A stretch of DNA of 64,000 nt from Rhodococcus sp. KRD162 (GTDB lineage: Bacteria > Actinomycetota > Actinomycetes > Mycobacteriales > Mycobacteriaceae): NCBI RefSeq assembly GCF_017168335.1, contig NZ_JABFAU010000013.1, positions 122,499 to 186,498 of the forward strand. Direction: 5' to 3'. Positions 17,686-26,442 of the stretch are shown here, one piece after another; position 1 is the stretch's first letter; every line of letters starts with the position of its first letter. The translations under genes were made by a program, and so were the position numbers. The notes under the pieces are model-generated. The model made no database searches. It was not told the DNA's origin and saw nothing but the letters and a program-made list of their open reading frames with translations.

Positions 17686-18484
17686 CTTCGGCCGCCTCCG
17701 CGGTCACCTGATGCTCGGCACCGCTGCACTGGTCTGCGTGTTCCCGATCTACTGGTTGTTCGCGACATCGCTGCGAAGGCCAGGGGACGTCTATTCACTC
17801 GCACCCGTTCCCTGGCCGCTCTCGCTCGCCAATTACTCCGACGCATCCGAGAAGGTCGATCTGCTCGGACTGTTGGGCAACACGTTCGCCGTCGCTCTCG
17901 CGTCGTCGACGGCGCAACTACTGATCGCACTGCTCGCCTCGTATGCCTTCGCGATGTACACCTTCAGGTTCCAGAAGGTGCTGTACCTCGCCTTCGTCGG
18001 CACGTGGCTGGTGCCGTTCCAGGTGACGATGTTGCCGAACTACGTTCTGCTGTATCAGCTGGGACTGATCAACACTCTCGCAGGCGTGGTCATGCCCACT
18101 CTGTGTTCGGCATTGGCGGTGCTGCTGCTTCGTCAACACATGGCAGGGTTCCCGAAGGAACTCATCTCGGCAGCCCGGCTGGACGGACGCTCGTCGTGGT
18201 CGATCCTGTGGACGGTGGTGGTTCCCAACCTCAGACCTGCACTGGCGGCGCTCTCGATCCTGCTGTTCATCAACTCCTGGAACGAATACTTCTGGCCTGC
18301 AGTGGTATTGCAGCGCAGCAATGCCGTACTGCAGCTAGGTCTCCGCAGTTTCATGGGGACCGAGGGCACCGATTGGGGTCCGATGATGGCCGTCGCCGGA
18401 ATGGCTTGCCTGCCTGTTTTCCTACTCTATGTCGTGCTGCAGCGGCACATCGTCGACGCGTTCGTCAGATCGGGGTTGAAGTGA
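17675..18484 (+). CDS. ABC sugar transporter permease 2 (UgpE/MalG type)
   Basis: A 269-residue permease with about six transmembrane helices, beginning MTIDFGRLRGHLMLG. The EAA loop is ELISAARLDGRSSWSILW, and the NSWNEYFWPAV block is characteristic of MalG-type subunits. It is the last gene of the operon. Its stop directly abuts the stop of the convergent LysR gene, with no room for a separate terminator. Confidence 0.87.
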   Translation: MTIDFGRLRGHLMLGTAALVCVFPIYWLFATSLRRPGDVYSLAPVPWPLSLANYSDASEKVDLLGLLGNTFAVALASSTAQLLIALLASYAFAMYTFRFQKVLYLAFVGTWLVPFQVTMLPNYVLLYQLGLINTLAGVVMPTLCSALAVLLLRQHMAGFPKELISAARLDGRSSWSILWTVVVPNLRPALAALSILLFINSWNEYFWPAVVLQRSNAVLQLGLRSFMGTEGTDWGPMMAVAGMACLPVFLLYVVLQRHIVDAFVRSGLK

Positions 18485-19378
18485 TCACGCCGGTTCGATG
18501 CAGCTCACGAAGGCTTCCACCGCGGGGTTCGACTCCTCACCGCGCCAGACCAGATACAGATCTATCGTCGGAACCGGGTCGCACAATGTGACGGCAACGG
18601 TGTCGGCTCCGACAGCCCCCATCCCCGCCGAGGTCGCCCGCGACCACGACGCGAATCCGACCAGTGGCTTCACCGAGACCACGTGAGCCGTAGCACCGGG
18701 ATCATCGGCCGTCTGAGCCACGTGCAGCCCGATGCGGCTGTCGGCGGCCGCCGCGAAGATCGAGTCGTACATGGCCGGGCACTGCTCCCGGTCGAACAGA
18801 ACGCAGGATTGAGTCGCCAACTCCGCGAAAGGAACTTTGGACCGGCCCGCCCAACGGTGTGCCCGGCCGACCACGGCCACGAGCGGCAGGGCCTGCAGCA
18901 CGCGCCGGTGCCGAAACTCTGCCGAAGCGGGGCGGCCGTACACGAACGCGACATCGAGGGTTCCGTCGTCGAGAGCCGCAAGCTGTGGGCCTGTTCGCTT
19001 CTCCCACAGCGAGACGACGACCTCGGAGTGATTGCGACTCATCCGAGCCAGGGCACCAGGTAGTACGTGACGACTGGCAGGTAGGTTGTAGCCGACGTTC
19101 AGCGCCCGCTCCTCTCCGGTCGCGACGGCCCTGGTCACCTTCGCGGCGGTGTCCATCTGCCGAACGATGAGCCGCGCCTGATTCTCGAATTCCCGCCCGG
19201 CGCGTGTGAGGGTCACCTCGCGGGAGGTCCTGGCCACCAACGTCACGCCCAACGACTTCTCCAGCTTCTGCAGTTGGGTGCTCAGCGACGGTTGCGTCAT
19301 GTGCAGGCGCGCGGCGGCGCGTCCGAAGTGCAGTTCCTCGGCGAGGGCGATGAATGCCGTCAGATGCCTGAGCTCCAT
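18485..19378 (-). CDS. LysR-family transcriptional regulator
   Basis: A 297-residue LysR regulator: N-terminal winged helix-turn-helix at residues 1-65 (LHFGRAAARLHMTQPSLSTQLQKLE), linker helix, and a periplasmic-binding-like effector domain. It is convergent with the ABC operon and its own upstream side faces the AGE-family gene, which points the same way. Its targets are not obvious, since LysR genes usually regulate a divergent neighbour and here there is none. Confidence 0.87.
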   Translation of the reverse strand: MELRHLTAFIALAEELHFGRAAARLHMTQPSLSTQLQKLEKSLGVTLVARTSREVTLTRAGREFENQARLIVRQMDTAAKVTRAVATGEERALNVGYNLPASRHVLPGALARMSRNHSEVVVSLWEKRTGPQLAALDDGTLDVAFVYGRPASAEFRHRRVLQALPLVAVVGRAHRWAGRSKVPFAELATQSCVLFDREQCPAMYDSIFAAAADSRIGLHVAQTADDPGATAHVVSVKPLVGFASWSRATSAGMGAVGADTVAVTLCDPVPTIDLYLVWRGEESNPAVEAFVSCIEPA

Positions 19379-19493
19379 GACCTGCCCTTCGAGGTGGGAT
19401 TATCTCGCCAGGCTACGGAGCGAACACAACGACGCATGAACACCGGACATCCGTCCGATGCATTCTTGGCGACACGCGCCGCGGACGCGTCGT

Positions 19494-20732
19494 TCAGTGG
19501 TTGGCCGAGGTGTGCAGCGCCGCCAACATACTCGAGCTCGGCGGGTACCGGCTGATCCAGGTGGCCTGGACGGCGTGGTACAGATCGGGTTTGCCGCTCC
19601 ATACCGTGGCGGCCGGCCGGTTCCGGGTGTCGAGTTCGTGATGCCAGGAACCGTCGACGCCGTCTACGCAGCAGTCGGCGGCGATATCCCACCAGGTGCG
19701 ATAGTCACTGTGGTAGCGGTCTTCTCCGGTGTGACGGCCGAGGGTGGCAGCAGCAGCGATCGCCTCGCACAGCACCCAGTGCAGGCGTCCGGTCACCACA
19801 GGCCGTCCGGCCCAGTCCGTGGTGTAGACGAACCCGGGCGTCGGACCTGGCTGCCAACCGTCCTGCGCCGCTCGGTGATACAACGACTCGGCAGCCTCGA
19901 CGTAGCGGCGTCCGCGGACACCGGTATCGGCCAGGCTTGCCTGAACGAGAAGTCGCGCCCACTCGAATCCGTGGCCCACGGTTGCGCCGTAGGGTTTGAA
20001 TTGGTTCGCGGTGTCGTTGCTGTTGTACTCGAGCTGCGGGTGCCACTGGGCGGTGAAATGTTCCGGGATTCGATACTCGTTCTGCTCGGCCCAGCCGATC
20101 ACGTTGTCGCAGATGCGCACTGCGCGTTCCCGCCATATCGTCCGAGCCCCCGCATCGACGGCCGTCAGCAAGGCCTCGACCATGTGCATGTTGGCGTTGA
20201 TGCCGCGATAGTCGTCGAGTTCTGTCCAGTCCGCATTCCAGGTATCTGCACACATCCCGTACTGGTCGTCCCAGAACCGGCGCTCCACCACATCGAGGGC
20301 TTCGCCCAGCAGCTCCCGCCCGTTCGGGTGTCCCGCGCCCGTTGCTGCCGATGCTGCCAACACCACGAAGGCATGCGTGTAGGCGGTCTTGGCGGCATCC
20401 GGTGACAGTGCATCGGCGCTGGACTCGAACCAGCCACCGTTTCGGCTGTCCCGCAAGGTCGTCAGCAGTCCGTCGAAGACGCGATCCGCCGTCCGCTGGG
20501 ATCCTGGTCGCCCCCGTATGGATGCGAGATAGTGGACGTGCGCCATTCGTGCCGTGATGTACGTCAGCGCCGGATGCGCGAGATCCGGATTGCCACGATC
20601 GTCGAGCCACACCGCGCCACCTGCAGGATGCTCGAGCGAGGTTCCGAATCCGAGCAGGCGCGAGGATTCGGTGTCGAGCCACACGTGATGGGACGGCAGC
20701 GTCAGCCAGCTGTCCCGGTCTCCGCAAGTCAT
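19494..20732 (-). CDS. N-acylglucosamine 2-epimerase (AGE) family sugar isomerase
   Basis: A 412-residue (alpha/alpha)6-barrel enzyme. Histidine-containing motifs of mannose isomerase/YihS-type members are visible: YRGINANMHMVEALLT, GHGFEWARLL, HWVLCEAIAAA and SWHHELD. These supply the acid-base histidines that move the C1/C2 proton. The likely reaction is aldose-ketose isomerisation, for example mannose to fructose, or a 2-epimerisation. The nearby sugar-type ABC importer is a possible source of substrate, but the two are not in one operon. Confidence 0.8.
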   Translation of the reverse strand: MTCGDRDSWLTLPSHHVWLDTESSRLLGFGTSLEHPAGGAVWLDDRGNPDLAHPALTYITARMAHVHYLASIRGRPGSQRTADRVFDGLLTTLRDSRNGGWFESSADALSPDAAKTAYTHAFVVLAASAATGAGHPNGRELLGEALDVVERRFWDDQYGMCADTWNADWTELDDYRGINANMHMVEALLTAVDAGARTIWRERAVRICDNVIGWAEQNEYRIPEHFTAQWHPQLEYNSNDTANQFKPYGATVGHGFEWARLLVQASLADTGVRGRRYVEAAESLYHRAAQDGWQPGPTPGFVYTTDWAGRPVVTGRLHWVLCEAIAAAATLGRHTGEDRYHSDYRTWWDIAADCCVDGVDGSWHHELDTRNRPAATVWSGKPDLYHAVQATWISRYPPSSSMLAALHTSANH

Positions 20733-20759
20733 GTGCTCATTGTGCGCCGCGGTCGACTG

Positions 20760-21329
20760 TTACGGCGACTGTCGACGAGAGACGCTGTAGCGCAGATACA
20801 TCCATCTCGATACTTCGAAGAGCTGCTGCTCCTCGAGAACGAGATCGAGTCGACGGCCCACAGGGAAGTACGGCTTCCCGCCGCCGAGGATGGTCGGCAG
20901 AACGATGAGCTCGAACTGATCGATCTCCTCCACCAACGACTCGGCCAGGCCGGCCCCGCCCACAGCCAACTTTCCCTCGGTCTCGCGCTTGAGCCGCTGC
21001 ACCTCTGCGAGAGCATCGACGCTGCGCACCAGCCGGCAGCCGTCGGCCACGGCGTCGAGGGTGTCGGAGAAGACGATCCGCGGAGTGGCCTTGTACAGCT
21101 CGGCGAACTCTGCCTCGACCTCCTCACCGTCGGCGCGTTCTGGATCCGTCCAGAAGTCCTCCATGACGTCGTACAGGCGACGCCCGAACAGGAAGGCAGC
21201 GGTCGACTCGGTCTGCTGATTGGAAAATCGATGTGTCTGCTCGTCGGGTACGGAGAAATCGATCCTGCCTGCAGGGTCCTCGATGTAGCCGTCGAGGGAA
21301 ACATGCATGTTGTAGGTCAGAATTGCCAT
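20760..21329 (-). CDS. Dihydrofolate reductase-like (RibD C-terminal) protein
   Basis: A 189-residue protein of the RibD_C/DHFR-like fold: MAILTYNMHVSLDGYIED at the start, the FGRRLYDVMEDFW block, and AVGGAGLAESL followed by LPTILGGGKPYF near the end. These match the YyaP/YwjB-type stand-alone reductases, probably NADPH-dependent with an unknown substrate. The start at 21329 has an AAGGAGC ribosome site; an upstream in-frame ATG would add an Arg-rich non-homologous leader. Confidence 0.82.
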   Translation of the reverse strand: MAILTYNMHVSLDGYIEDPAGRIDFSVPDEQTHRFSNQQTESTAAFLFGRRLYDVMEDFWTDPERADGEEVEAEFAELYKATPRIVFSDTLDAVADGCRLVRSVDALAEVQRLKRETEGKLAVGGAGLAESLVEEIDQFELIVLPTILGGGKPYFPVGRRLDLVLEEQQLFEVSRWMYLRYSVSRRQSP

Positions 21330-21405
21330 GTCGCTCCTTGAAGTCGATCGGGTTCCGAAGTATCGACCTTCGCCGGTTCCCGAAGTCACCGGCAGGACGG
21401 TGCGA

Positions 21406-22296
21406 TCAAGCCTTGTCGCGCTCGGACAAGCGGGTGATGAAGTGCGCGATCTCCTTCGGTTTCGCTTCCGCCATGAAGTGGCCCGCATCGATGGATTCAT
21501 ACGTCGAATCCCTCGCCCAGGCCCTCCACAGCGACGCCGCGTCGAACCCCAGTTGCGATCCCCAATCCTGCGAAATCACTCCCACCGGCATGATGAGCTG
21601 TCTGCCGTCGGCGCGGTCCTGGAGATCCATCTCGAGGTCGATGCCCGCTGTCGCGCGATAATCGGCGACGATGGAATCCACCGCACCGACCGAACTGTCG
21701 ATGTAGTGCTGCCGCACATCCGGAGTGAAGGTCGAACCATCGGGGTCCCACGCGTCCAGGAACGATGCGAAGAATTCGGGCGCGACGGCCCTGATCATCC
21801 GCTCCGGCAGCCCTGTCGGTTGCGCCATGAGATACAGGTGCCAGGCCACTTTGGCGTCGACTCCCCGCAACACGTCCCAGGTGTCGGCGGTGGGAAGCAC
21901 GTCCAGAATGCCGAGATATCGCACCGCCGAAGGGTGGTCGAGGGCGGCGCGAACACCGACAAGGGCTCCGCGGTCATGGCCCACCAGACCGAAACTGTCG
22001 AACCCGAACGATGCGGCGACAGCGAGGATGTCGCGCGCCATCGTCCGCTTGGAATACGTGGCGGGGCTACTCTCGACCGGCTTGTCGCTCGAGCCGTATC
22101 CGCGCAGATCAGGGACGATGACGGTGTGGTCGGCGGCCAGTTCGCGGGCAACCGTTCGCCACATGAAGTGCGTTTGCGGAAACCCGTGCAGCAGCACCAA
22201 TGCCGGCCCGGTGCCTGCCACTGCCACGCTGAGCTCGACGCCCTCGCAGCCTGGAACCTTCTCGTAGCGGAATCCTTCGATCGTGAATGCAGTCAT
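21406..22296 (-). CDS. Alpha/beta hydrolase, haloacetate dehalogenase/epoxide hydrolase-like
   Basis: A 296-residue hydrolase. The nucleophile is D108 in VGHDRGA and the catalytic His is H273 in DAGHFMAE. HGFP (oxyanion hole) and RGYGSSDKP are also present. Overall it is close to fluoroacetate dehalogenases (YSKRTMARD, LPERMIRAV). At the position where I recall the halide-binding Trp of the Rhodopseudomonas enzyme, this protein has Leu (in WHLYLMAQP), so it may use a different substrate. It overlaps the upstream TetR gene by four bases, forming a two-gene operon. Confidence 0.83.
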   Translation of the reverse strand: MTAFTIEGFRYEKVPGCEGVELSVAVAGTGPALVLLHGFPQTHFMWRTVARELAADHTVIVPDLRGYGSSDKPVESSPATYSKRTMARDILAVAASFGFDSFGLVGHDRGALVGVRAALDHPSAVRYLGILDVLPTADTWDVLRGVDAKVAWHLYLMAQPTGLPERMIRAVAPEFFASFLDAWDPDGSTFTPDVRQHYIDSSVGAVDSIVADYRATAGIDLEMDLQDRADGRQLIMPVGVISQDWGSQLGFDAASLWRAWARDSTYESIDAGHFMAEAKPKEIAHFITRLSERDKA

Positions 22297-22955
22297 GTCG
22301 TCTCCTCGTCGACTCGGTGGGCTGGGTGACCGGAAAAGATCCCCGCCGGAAGGTCCTTGGGTTGGGATGCTGTTACGCGCAGAGCGGGAACGATCACCGA
22401 ATCCACGAGTGCCCGGAGATAGCGGTCATCGACGGAGAGGCCGTTGAGTCGCCTGAGCAGAATCGTTGCGCCCACGACTTCCTCGAACGGAAACGGGTCG
22501 GTGCCGCTCGGCAGTTCACCGCGCCGGATTGCTGCGTCGAGAACCGACGCCGGAAGCCGGGCACCGGTGGGACCTGCCGTCCGCTCGACCTCCTCGCACA
22601 GTTCCGGATCCTCGAGCCCGGCCTGAAGCAGTAGCAGCGACATCGAGCCGTCGGCCGCCATCATCGTCTGCACCAGGCGCTCACACAGAGCGAGTAGATC
22701 TCCGCGCAGCGAACCGGTGTCGATGTCGACCGGACCGTCCGCACGGGCCGGTCCGGCTTTGATTGCGGCAATAACCATCTCACGCTTGGTCTTCCACCGC
22801 CGATACAGTGTCGCCTTCGACGCTCCTGCCCGGCGCGCGACGGCCTCGAAGGTGAGAGCGTCATAGCCGACCTCGCCGAGCAAATCGGCGACGGCTCGCA
22901 GGATGTCGGACTCTCGCTCGTCGTCACGTGGACGCCCAGCGCGACGTGTCTCCAT
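22293..22955 (-). CDS. TetR/AcrR-family transcriptional regulator
   Basis: A 220-residue TetR regulator. The DNA-binding domain covers about residues 10-60 (LTFEAVARRAGASKATLYRRWKTKREMV). The C-terminal domain has the shape of the TetR_C_16/AcrR group. It is translationally coupled to the hydrolase through an ATGA overlap, and likely represses this operon through the inverted repeat upstream. Confidence 0.85.
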   Translation of the reverse strand: METRRAGRPRDDERESDILRAVADLLGEVGYDALTFEAVARRAGASKATLYRRWKTKREMVIAAIKAGPARADGPVDIDTGSLRGDLLALCERLVQTMMAADGSMSLLLLQAGLEDPELCEEVERTAGPTGARLPASVLDAAIRRGELPSGTDPFPFEEVVGATILLRRLNGLSVDDRYLRALVDSVIVPALRVTASQPKDLPAGIFSGHPAHRVDEETT

Positions 22956-22974
22956 CGGCTACCTCGAATTCCAA

Positions 22975-23003
22975 ATACGATACGGCACGTCTCGAATCGT
23001 ATC
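22975..23003. promoter_or_regulatory. Candidate operator upstream of the TetR/hydrolase operon
   Basis: Arms atacgat (22975-22981) and atcgtat (22996-23002) form a perfect 7-bp inverted repeat, with a nested gatacg/cgtatc pair. It starts 20 bp upstream of the TetR start codon, in promoter position, and suits TetR autoregulation. Confidence 0.5.
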
Positions 23004-23120
23004 ACCGGACTCGGGTAGCCGAGTCACACGGCCGTGAGAGGGTGGAGAGAACCGCAATCGAGCGCGCATGCCACACCCCGGAGCGCGCGCATCTCATCGG
23101 GCCTTCGGAAAGGGGCTACC

Positions 23121-24227
23121 GTGTCCACCAGTTCCGCGGATGGCGCAGGCAGCGTGTCCACGATCGTGGCAGGCCTGGTGACAATGGTTCGGCCACAACG
23201 AGTTCTGACGATCTGCTCGGCGAGTGCCGTGCGCGCACTGGCACTGACTCTCGAATCGATCTCCGTCGCAGCATCGCCCACACTGTGGAACCTTGCCGCT
23301 GATCCGAGCGACTGCGGGATCGACGACTTCGTTCGCGAACATCGGCCGCGTTTCGATTTCGTCGAATCGATCACCGGTTCCGTGTTCGACCTACCGGCAC
23401 GCCACCTGCGGGACATCGGCCCGTTCGATCTCGCCTTCGTCGAGAGCACGTCCTTGGTGACCGACGCACGGCTGATACGCGCCTTGTGGCCATACATTGC
23501 TGCCGGCGGAATTCTGGCCATCGAGAACTCGTCCCTGCCGGCCGAGGCGAATCCATTGTGGAATGCACTCCTACGCTTCCGCGCCGATGATGTCGAGGCC
23601 CTGACGATCCCCGCGATCGACGACCAGGCAGGGATCGGCCTGCTCAGAAAACGATCCGGGTCCGTCCCCGAGGTGAACTTCACCGACGAGATGGTTGCGC
23701 AGACCGGTGTTCCGCTGCGATTCGAATCCATCGGCGTCCACGACGATGCGCCGTTGCTGGACCACGCCACCAGCGTGCTTCATGTGCTCGCAGACCCGGA
23801 ACTGCGGTCGGTTTTGTTCGCGATCGGCAGCGGAGTCTCGACATTGACTGCACTCCGATCTCACACCGAACTACCCGGCCGCGCGATCGGCAAGGCCGTT
23901 GCGCGGCTGTTCGCGCTGTCGGTGGTGACTCGGGTGGACGAACACCTCGTCGTCGACGCGGCAACCTTCGAGAGCTTTCGGACGCTACCCCGGAGGACGC
24001 CGCCTCCGACCCAGATGTCTCGATACAGTCGGGATCGTCCCGGATTCCTGAATGCTATTGCACGACAAGTGAGTTCGACGAGCTGGTCCTCCGAACACCA
24101 GATCAACGAACTGTGCAGATTGTTCGACGACGACTACGCGACACTGCGACGCGAGCTCGTGGACACCGGATACCTCGAGCGAAACCCCGCGGGTTCGATG
24201 TATCGGGCACGCAGCGGAACGGAGTAG
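23121..24227 (+). CDS. Fusion of a degenerate methyltransferase-like domain, winged helix and DUF2087
   Basis: A 368-residue protein starting at GTG 23121 behind AAAGGGG. Residues 1-190 have the strand/helix order of a class I methyltransferase of the O-methyltransferase type (VRPQRVLTIC; GPFDLAFVE; AAGGILAIEN), but the glycine-rich SAM loop is replaced by ICSASAV. Residues about 215-275 look like a winged helix (DPELRSVLFAI ... ALSVVTRV). Residues about 300-365 match DUF2087 (NAIARQVSSTSWSSEHQINEL then DDDYATLRRELVDTGYLERN), a domain usually found in ArsR-like regulators. It ends nine bases before the AlkC gene, so the two form an operon. A regulatory or damage-sensing role is inference. Confidence 0.65.
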   Translation: MSTSSADGAGSVSTIVAGLVTMVRPQRVLTICSASAVRALALTLESISVAASPTLWNLAADPSDCGIDDFVREHRPRFDFVESITGSVFDLPARHLRDIGPFDLAFVESTSLVTDARLIRALWPYIAAGGILAIENSSLPAEANPLWNALLRFRADDVEALTIPAIDDQAGIGLLRKRSGSVPEVNFTDEMVAQTGVPLRFESIGVHDDAPLLDHATSVLHVLADPELRSVLFAIGSGVSTLTALRSHTELPGRAIGKAVARLFALSVVTRVDEHLVVDAATFESFRTLPRRTPPPTQMSRYSRDRPGFLNAIARQVSSTSWSSEHQINELCRLFDDDYATLRRELVDTGYLERNPAGSMYRARSGTE

Positions 24228-24236
24228 AAAGCACTC

Positions 24237-25352
24237 ATGCCCTTCGCCGACGAACTCATCGGCCCGGACGCCGCCCGTGCGCTGTTTCGGACCACCCATG
24301 CCGCCGCACCGACAGCGGACCTGCACGCCCTGCAGGGAGCAGCCGATCAGTTGGGTTCGCTTGCACTTCGAGCTCGCGCAGATCTGCTTCGCGAGGCGCT
24401 TCTGACGGGACTGCCCGGAACCTACGCGGAGTTCGCCCGTACCATCCGACGGGCCGCCGAGGACAGGGACTTCGAGGGCTGGTTGATCTGGCCCGCCACG
24501 AGCGCCGTCGCATCGAAAGCTGTGGCGGAGAAGACGTCCGAAGCCTTCGACGACGGAATGTCTCTGCTCGCCGAACTCACCGGCCGACTCACCTCGGAGT
24601 TCGCCATCCGTACATTTCTTCGAGCGGATGCGGATCGATCGCTCGCAATCGCGCTCGAATGGACGCACTCTTCCGACGAGCACGTTCGGCGGCTCGCCTC
24701 GGAGGGCACCCGCCCCTATCTGCCGTGGTCGGTGCGAGTCCCCGAGATACTGGCGCGCCCTGGCGTCACGGTGCCGATTCTGGACAGGCTCTACAGAGAC
24801 GACAGTGACTACGTGCGGCGTTCGGTCGCCAACCATCTCAACGACTTCAGCCGAGACGTTCCGGACCTGGTCGTCACCACCGCCGCCCGGTGGCTCGACG
24901 ACCCGAGCGAGACCACCGATCGCCTTGTGCGGCATGCGCTCCGGACGGTGATCAAGAACGGACACTCCGACGCGCTCGCTCTGTTGGGCTTCGGTCCAGT
25001 CGAGCTGGAGGTCGAGGGCCCTACCCTCGACATCACGCAGGTACCGATCGGCGAGAGCGTGGAATTCACAGCATCGATCCGCAACGTCGGCGACGAACCG
25101 GCCAAGGTCGCGATCGACTACATCGTGCATCACACGAAAGCCAACGGCGGAATGAGCGCGAAGACGTTCAAACTGACGACCAAGACGATCGAGCCCGGTC
25201 AGAGCATCGACGTCGGACGACGCCATTCGTTCAGGACGTTGACCACCCGCCGGTACTACCCGGGGCCGCACGCCATCGAGCTTCAGATCAATGGCGTCGG
25301 TTCCGGGCGCGCGGAGTTCGTACTCGCGAGCCAGTGGGCCGATCACGCCTGA
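24237..25352 (+). CDS. AlkC-type DNA alkylation repair glycosylase
   Basis: A 371-residue protein. Residues 1-250 are HEAT-like repeats with the family core: RLTSEFAIRTFL, SSDEHVRRLASEGTRPYLPWS, and DDSDYVRRSVANHLNDFSRD. Residues about 258-371 form an all-beta Ig-like domain (VEFTASIRNVGDEPAKV), the hallmark of AlkC rather than AlkD. AlkC removes N3-methyladenine-type lesions without base flipping. It follows the DUF2087 fusion gene and its stop overlaps the stop of the convergent oxidoreductase by ten bases. Confidence 0.83.
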   Translation: MPFADELIGPDAARALFRTTHAAAPTADLHALQGAADQLGSLALRARADLLREALLTGLPGTYAEFARTIRRAAEDRDFEGWLIWPATSAVASKAVAEKTSEAFDDGMSLLAELTGRLTSEFAIRTFLRADADRSLAIALEWTHSSDEHVRRLASEGTRPYLPWSVRVPEILARPGVTVPILDRLYRDDSDYVRRSVANHLNDFSRDVPDLVVTTAARWLDDPSETTDRLVRHALRTVIKNGHSDALALLGFGPVELEVEGPTLDITQVPIGESVEFTASIRNVGDEPAKVAIDYIVHHTKANGGMSAKTFKLTTKTIEPGQSIDVGRRHSFRTLTTRRYYPGPHAIELQINGVGSGRAEFVLASQWADHA

Positions 25353-26356
25353 TCATGAACCGCAGGCGGAACGAGCACGAACTTTCCGACATGCCCCTTC
25401 TCCACGAAGCGTTGCTGCGCCGCGGCGATCTGCTCGAGCGGAAACGACTCGGCCAGCAGCGGACGAATGTCCCCGGCTTCGATGTACGACACGAGGTTCG
25501 CGAACACATCCTCGTCCCACGCCGTGGACCCGAGGAGAGTGAGATCGTTCAGGTACATCGTCCGTAGATCCAACTCGACGACGGGTCCGGCAATCGCGCC
25601 AGAGGACACATAGGTACCTCCGCGGACGAGTAGGTCGAGCAGGCGGCCGAAACCGTCACCGGCAACGTTGTCGATCACCACATCGACACTGTGCCTGCCC
25701 AGGGCGACCACCAGGTCCGCATCGCGTCCGTACACCTGGTCTATACCGAGTTCGCGGAGCTGATCGTGCTTGGCACGGCTCGCGACACCGATCACCCGTG
25801 CGCCACGTCGGGTTGCCAGTTGCACTGCGGCAGAACCGACTCCGCCCGATGCGCCGGTGATCAACACCGTCGATCCGCGACCTACACCAGCACGGGCGAT
25901 CATGTTCTCCGCCGTACCGTACGCACACGGGATGGTCGCCAGCTCCGCGTCGCTCCACTCACAGTCGACCACGAATACCTCACTCGCCGGAACGACGACG
26001 AACTGGGCGAACGCGCCGTCCATATCCGAACCCAACCAGCGCGTCTGCATCGACGAGAAGCCGTCGACCCGCATGCAGGATCGAATCAGGACGCGGCGAC
26101 CGACGAGAGATTCGTCGATCCCGGCACCCGCACACACGAGCCCGCAGCAGTCCGTACCTTGTATCAGCGGAAAAGGCGTCGCGTCGTTCCACCCACCGTC
26201 TCGATACCAACCCACGCGCGTGTTGATCTCGGTGTTGTTCATCCCTGCCGCCAGTACTCGAACGAGCACCTCACCCGGACCCGGCACAGGTTTGGGCACC
26301 TCGCAGACGAGGAGCTTGTCGTATCCACCGTGGCCGGTGGTGACGATCGCTGTCAT
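25343..26356 (-). CDS. Zinc-type (MDR) alcohol dehydrogenase/quinone reductase-like oxidoreductase
   Basis: About 337 residues, medium-chain dehydrogenase/reductase family. The N-terminal GroES-like domain begins MTAIVTTGHGGYDKL, and the NAD(P)-binding motif is TGASGGVGSAAVQLA. The cluster DCCGLVCAGAG marks the substrate side, but the structural-zinc cysteines are not obvious. The start could also be the ATG at 26386, adding ten residues. It follows a TetR gene in the same direction and may be in its regulon. Confidence 0.8.
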   Translation of the reverse strand: MTAIVTTGHGGYDKLLVCEVPKPVPGPGEVLVRVLAAGMNNTEINTRVGWYRDGGWNDATPFPLIQGTDCCGLVCAGAGIDESLVGRRVLIRSCMRVDGFSSMQTRWLGSDMDGAFAQFVVVPASEVFVVDCEWSDAELATIPCAYGTAENMIARAGVGRGSTVLITGASGGVGSAAVQLATRRGARVIGVASRAKHDQLRELGIDQVYGRDADLVVALGRHSVDVVIDNVAGDGFGRLLDLLVRGGTYVSSGAIAGPVVELDLRTMYLNDLTLLGSTAWDEDVFANLVSYIEAGDIRPLLAESFPLEQIAAAQQRFVEKGHVGKFVLVPPAVHDQA

Positions 26357-26442
26357 CAGGTCGCCGCGGGCGCTGTCGGTCTGCATGAGCTCATCGTGCA
26401 GGACGAACGCGGCGACGGGGTCGATACGACCGCACTCTCGAC

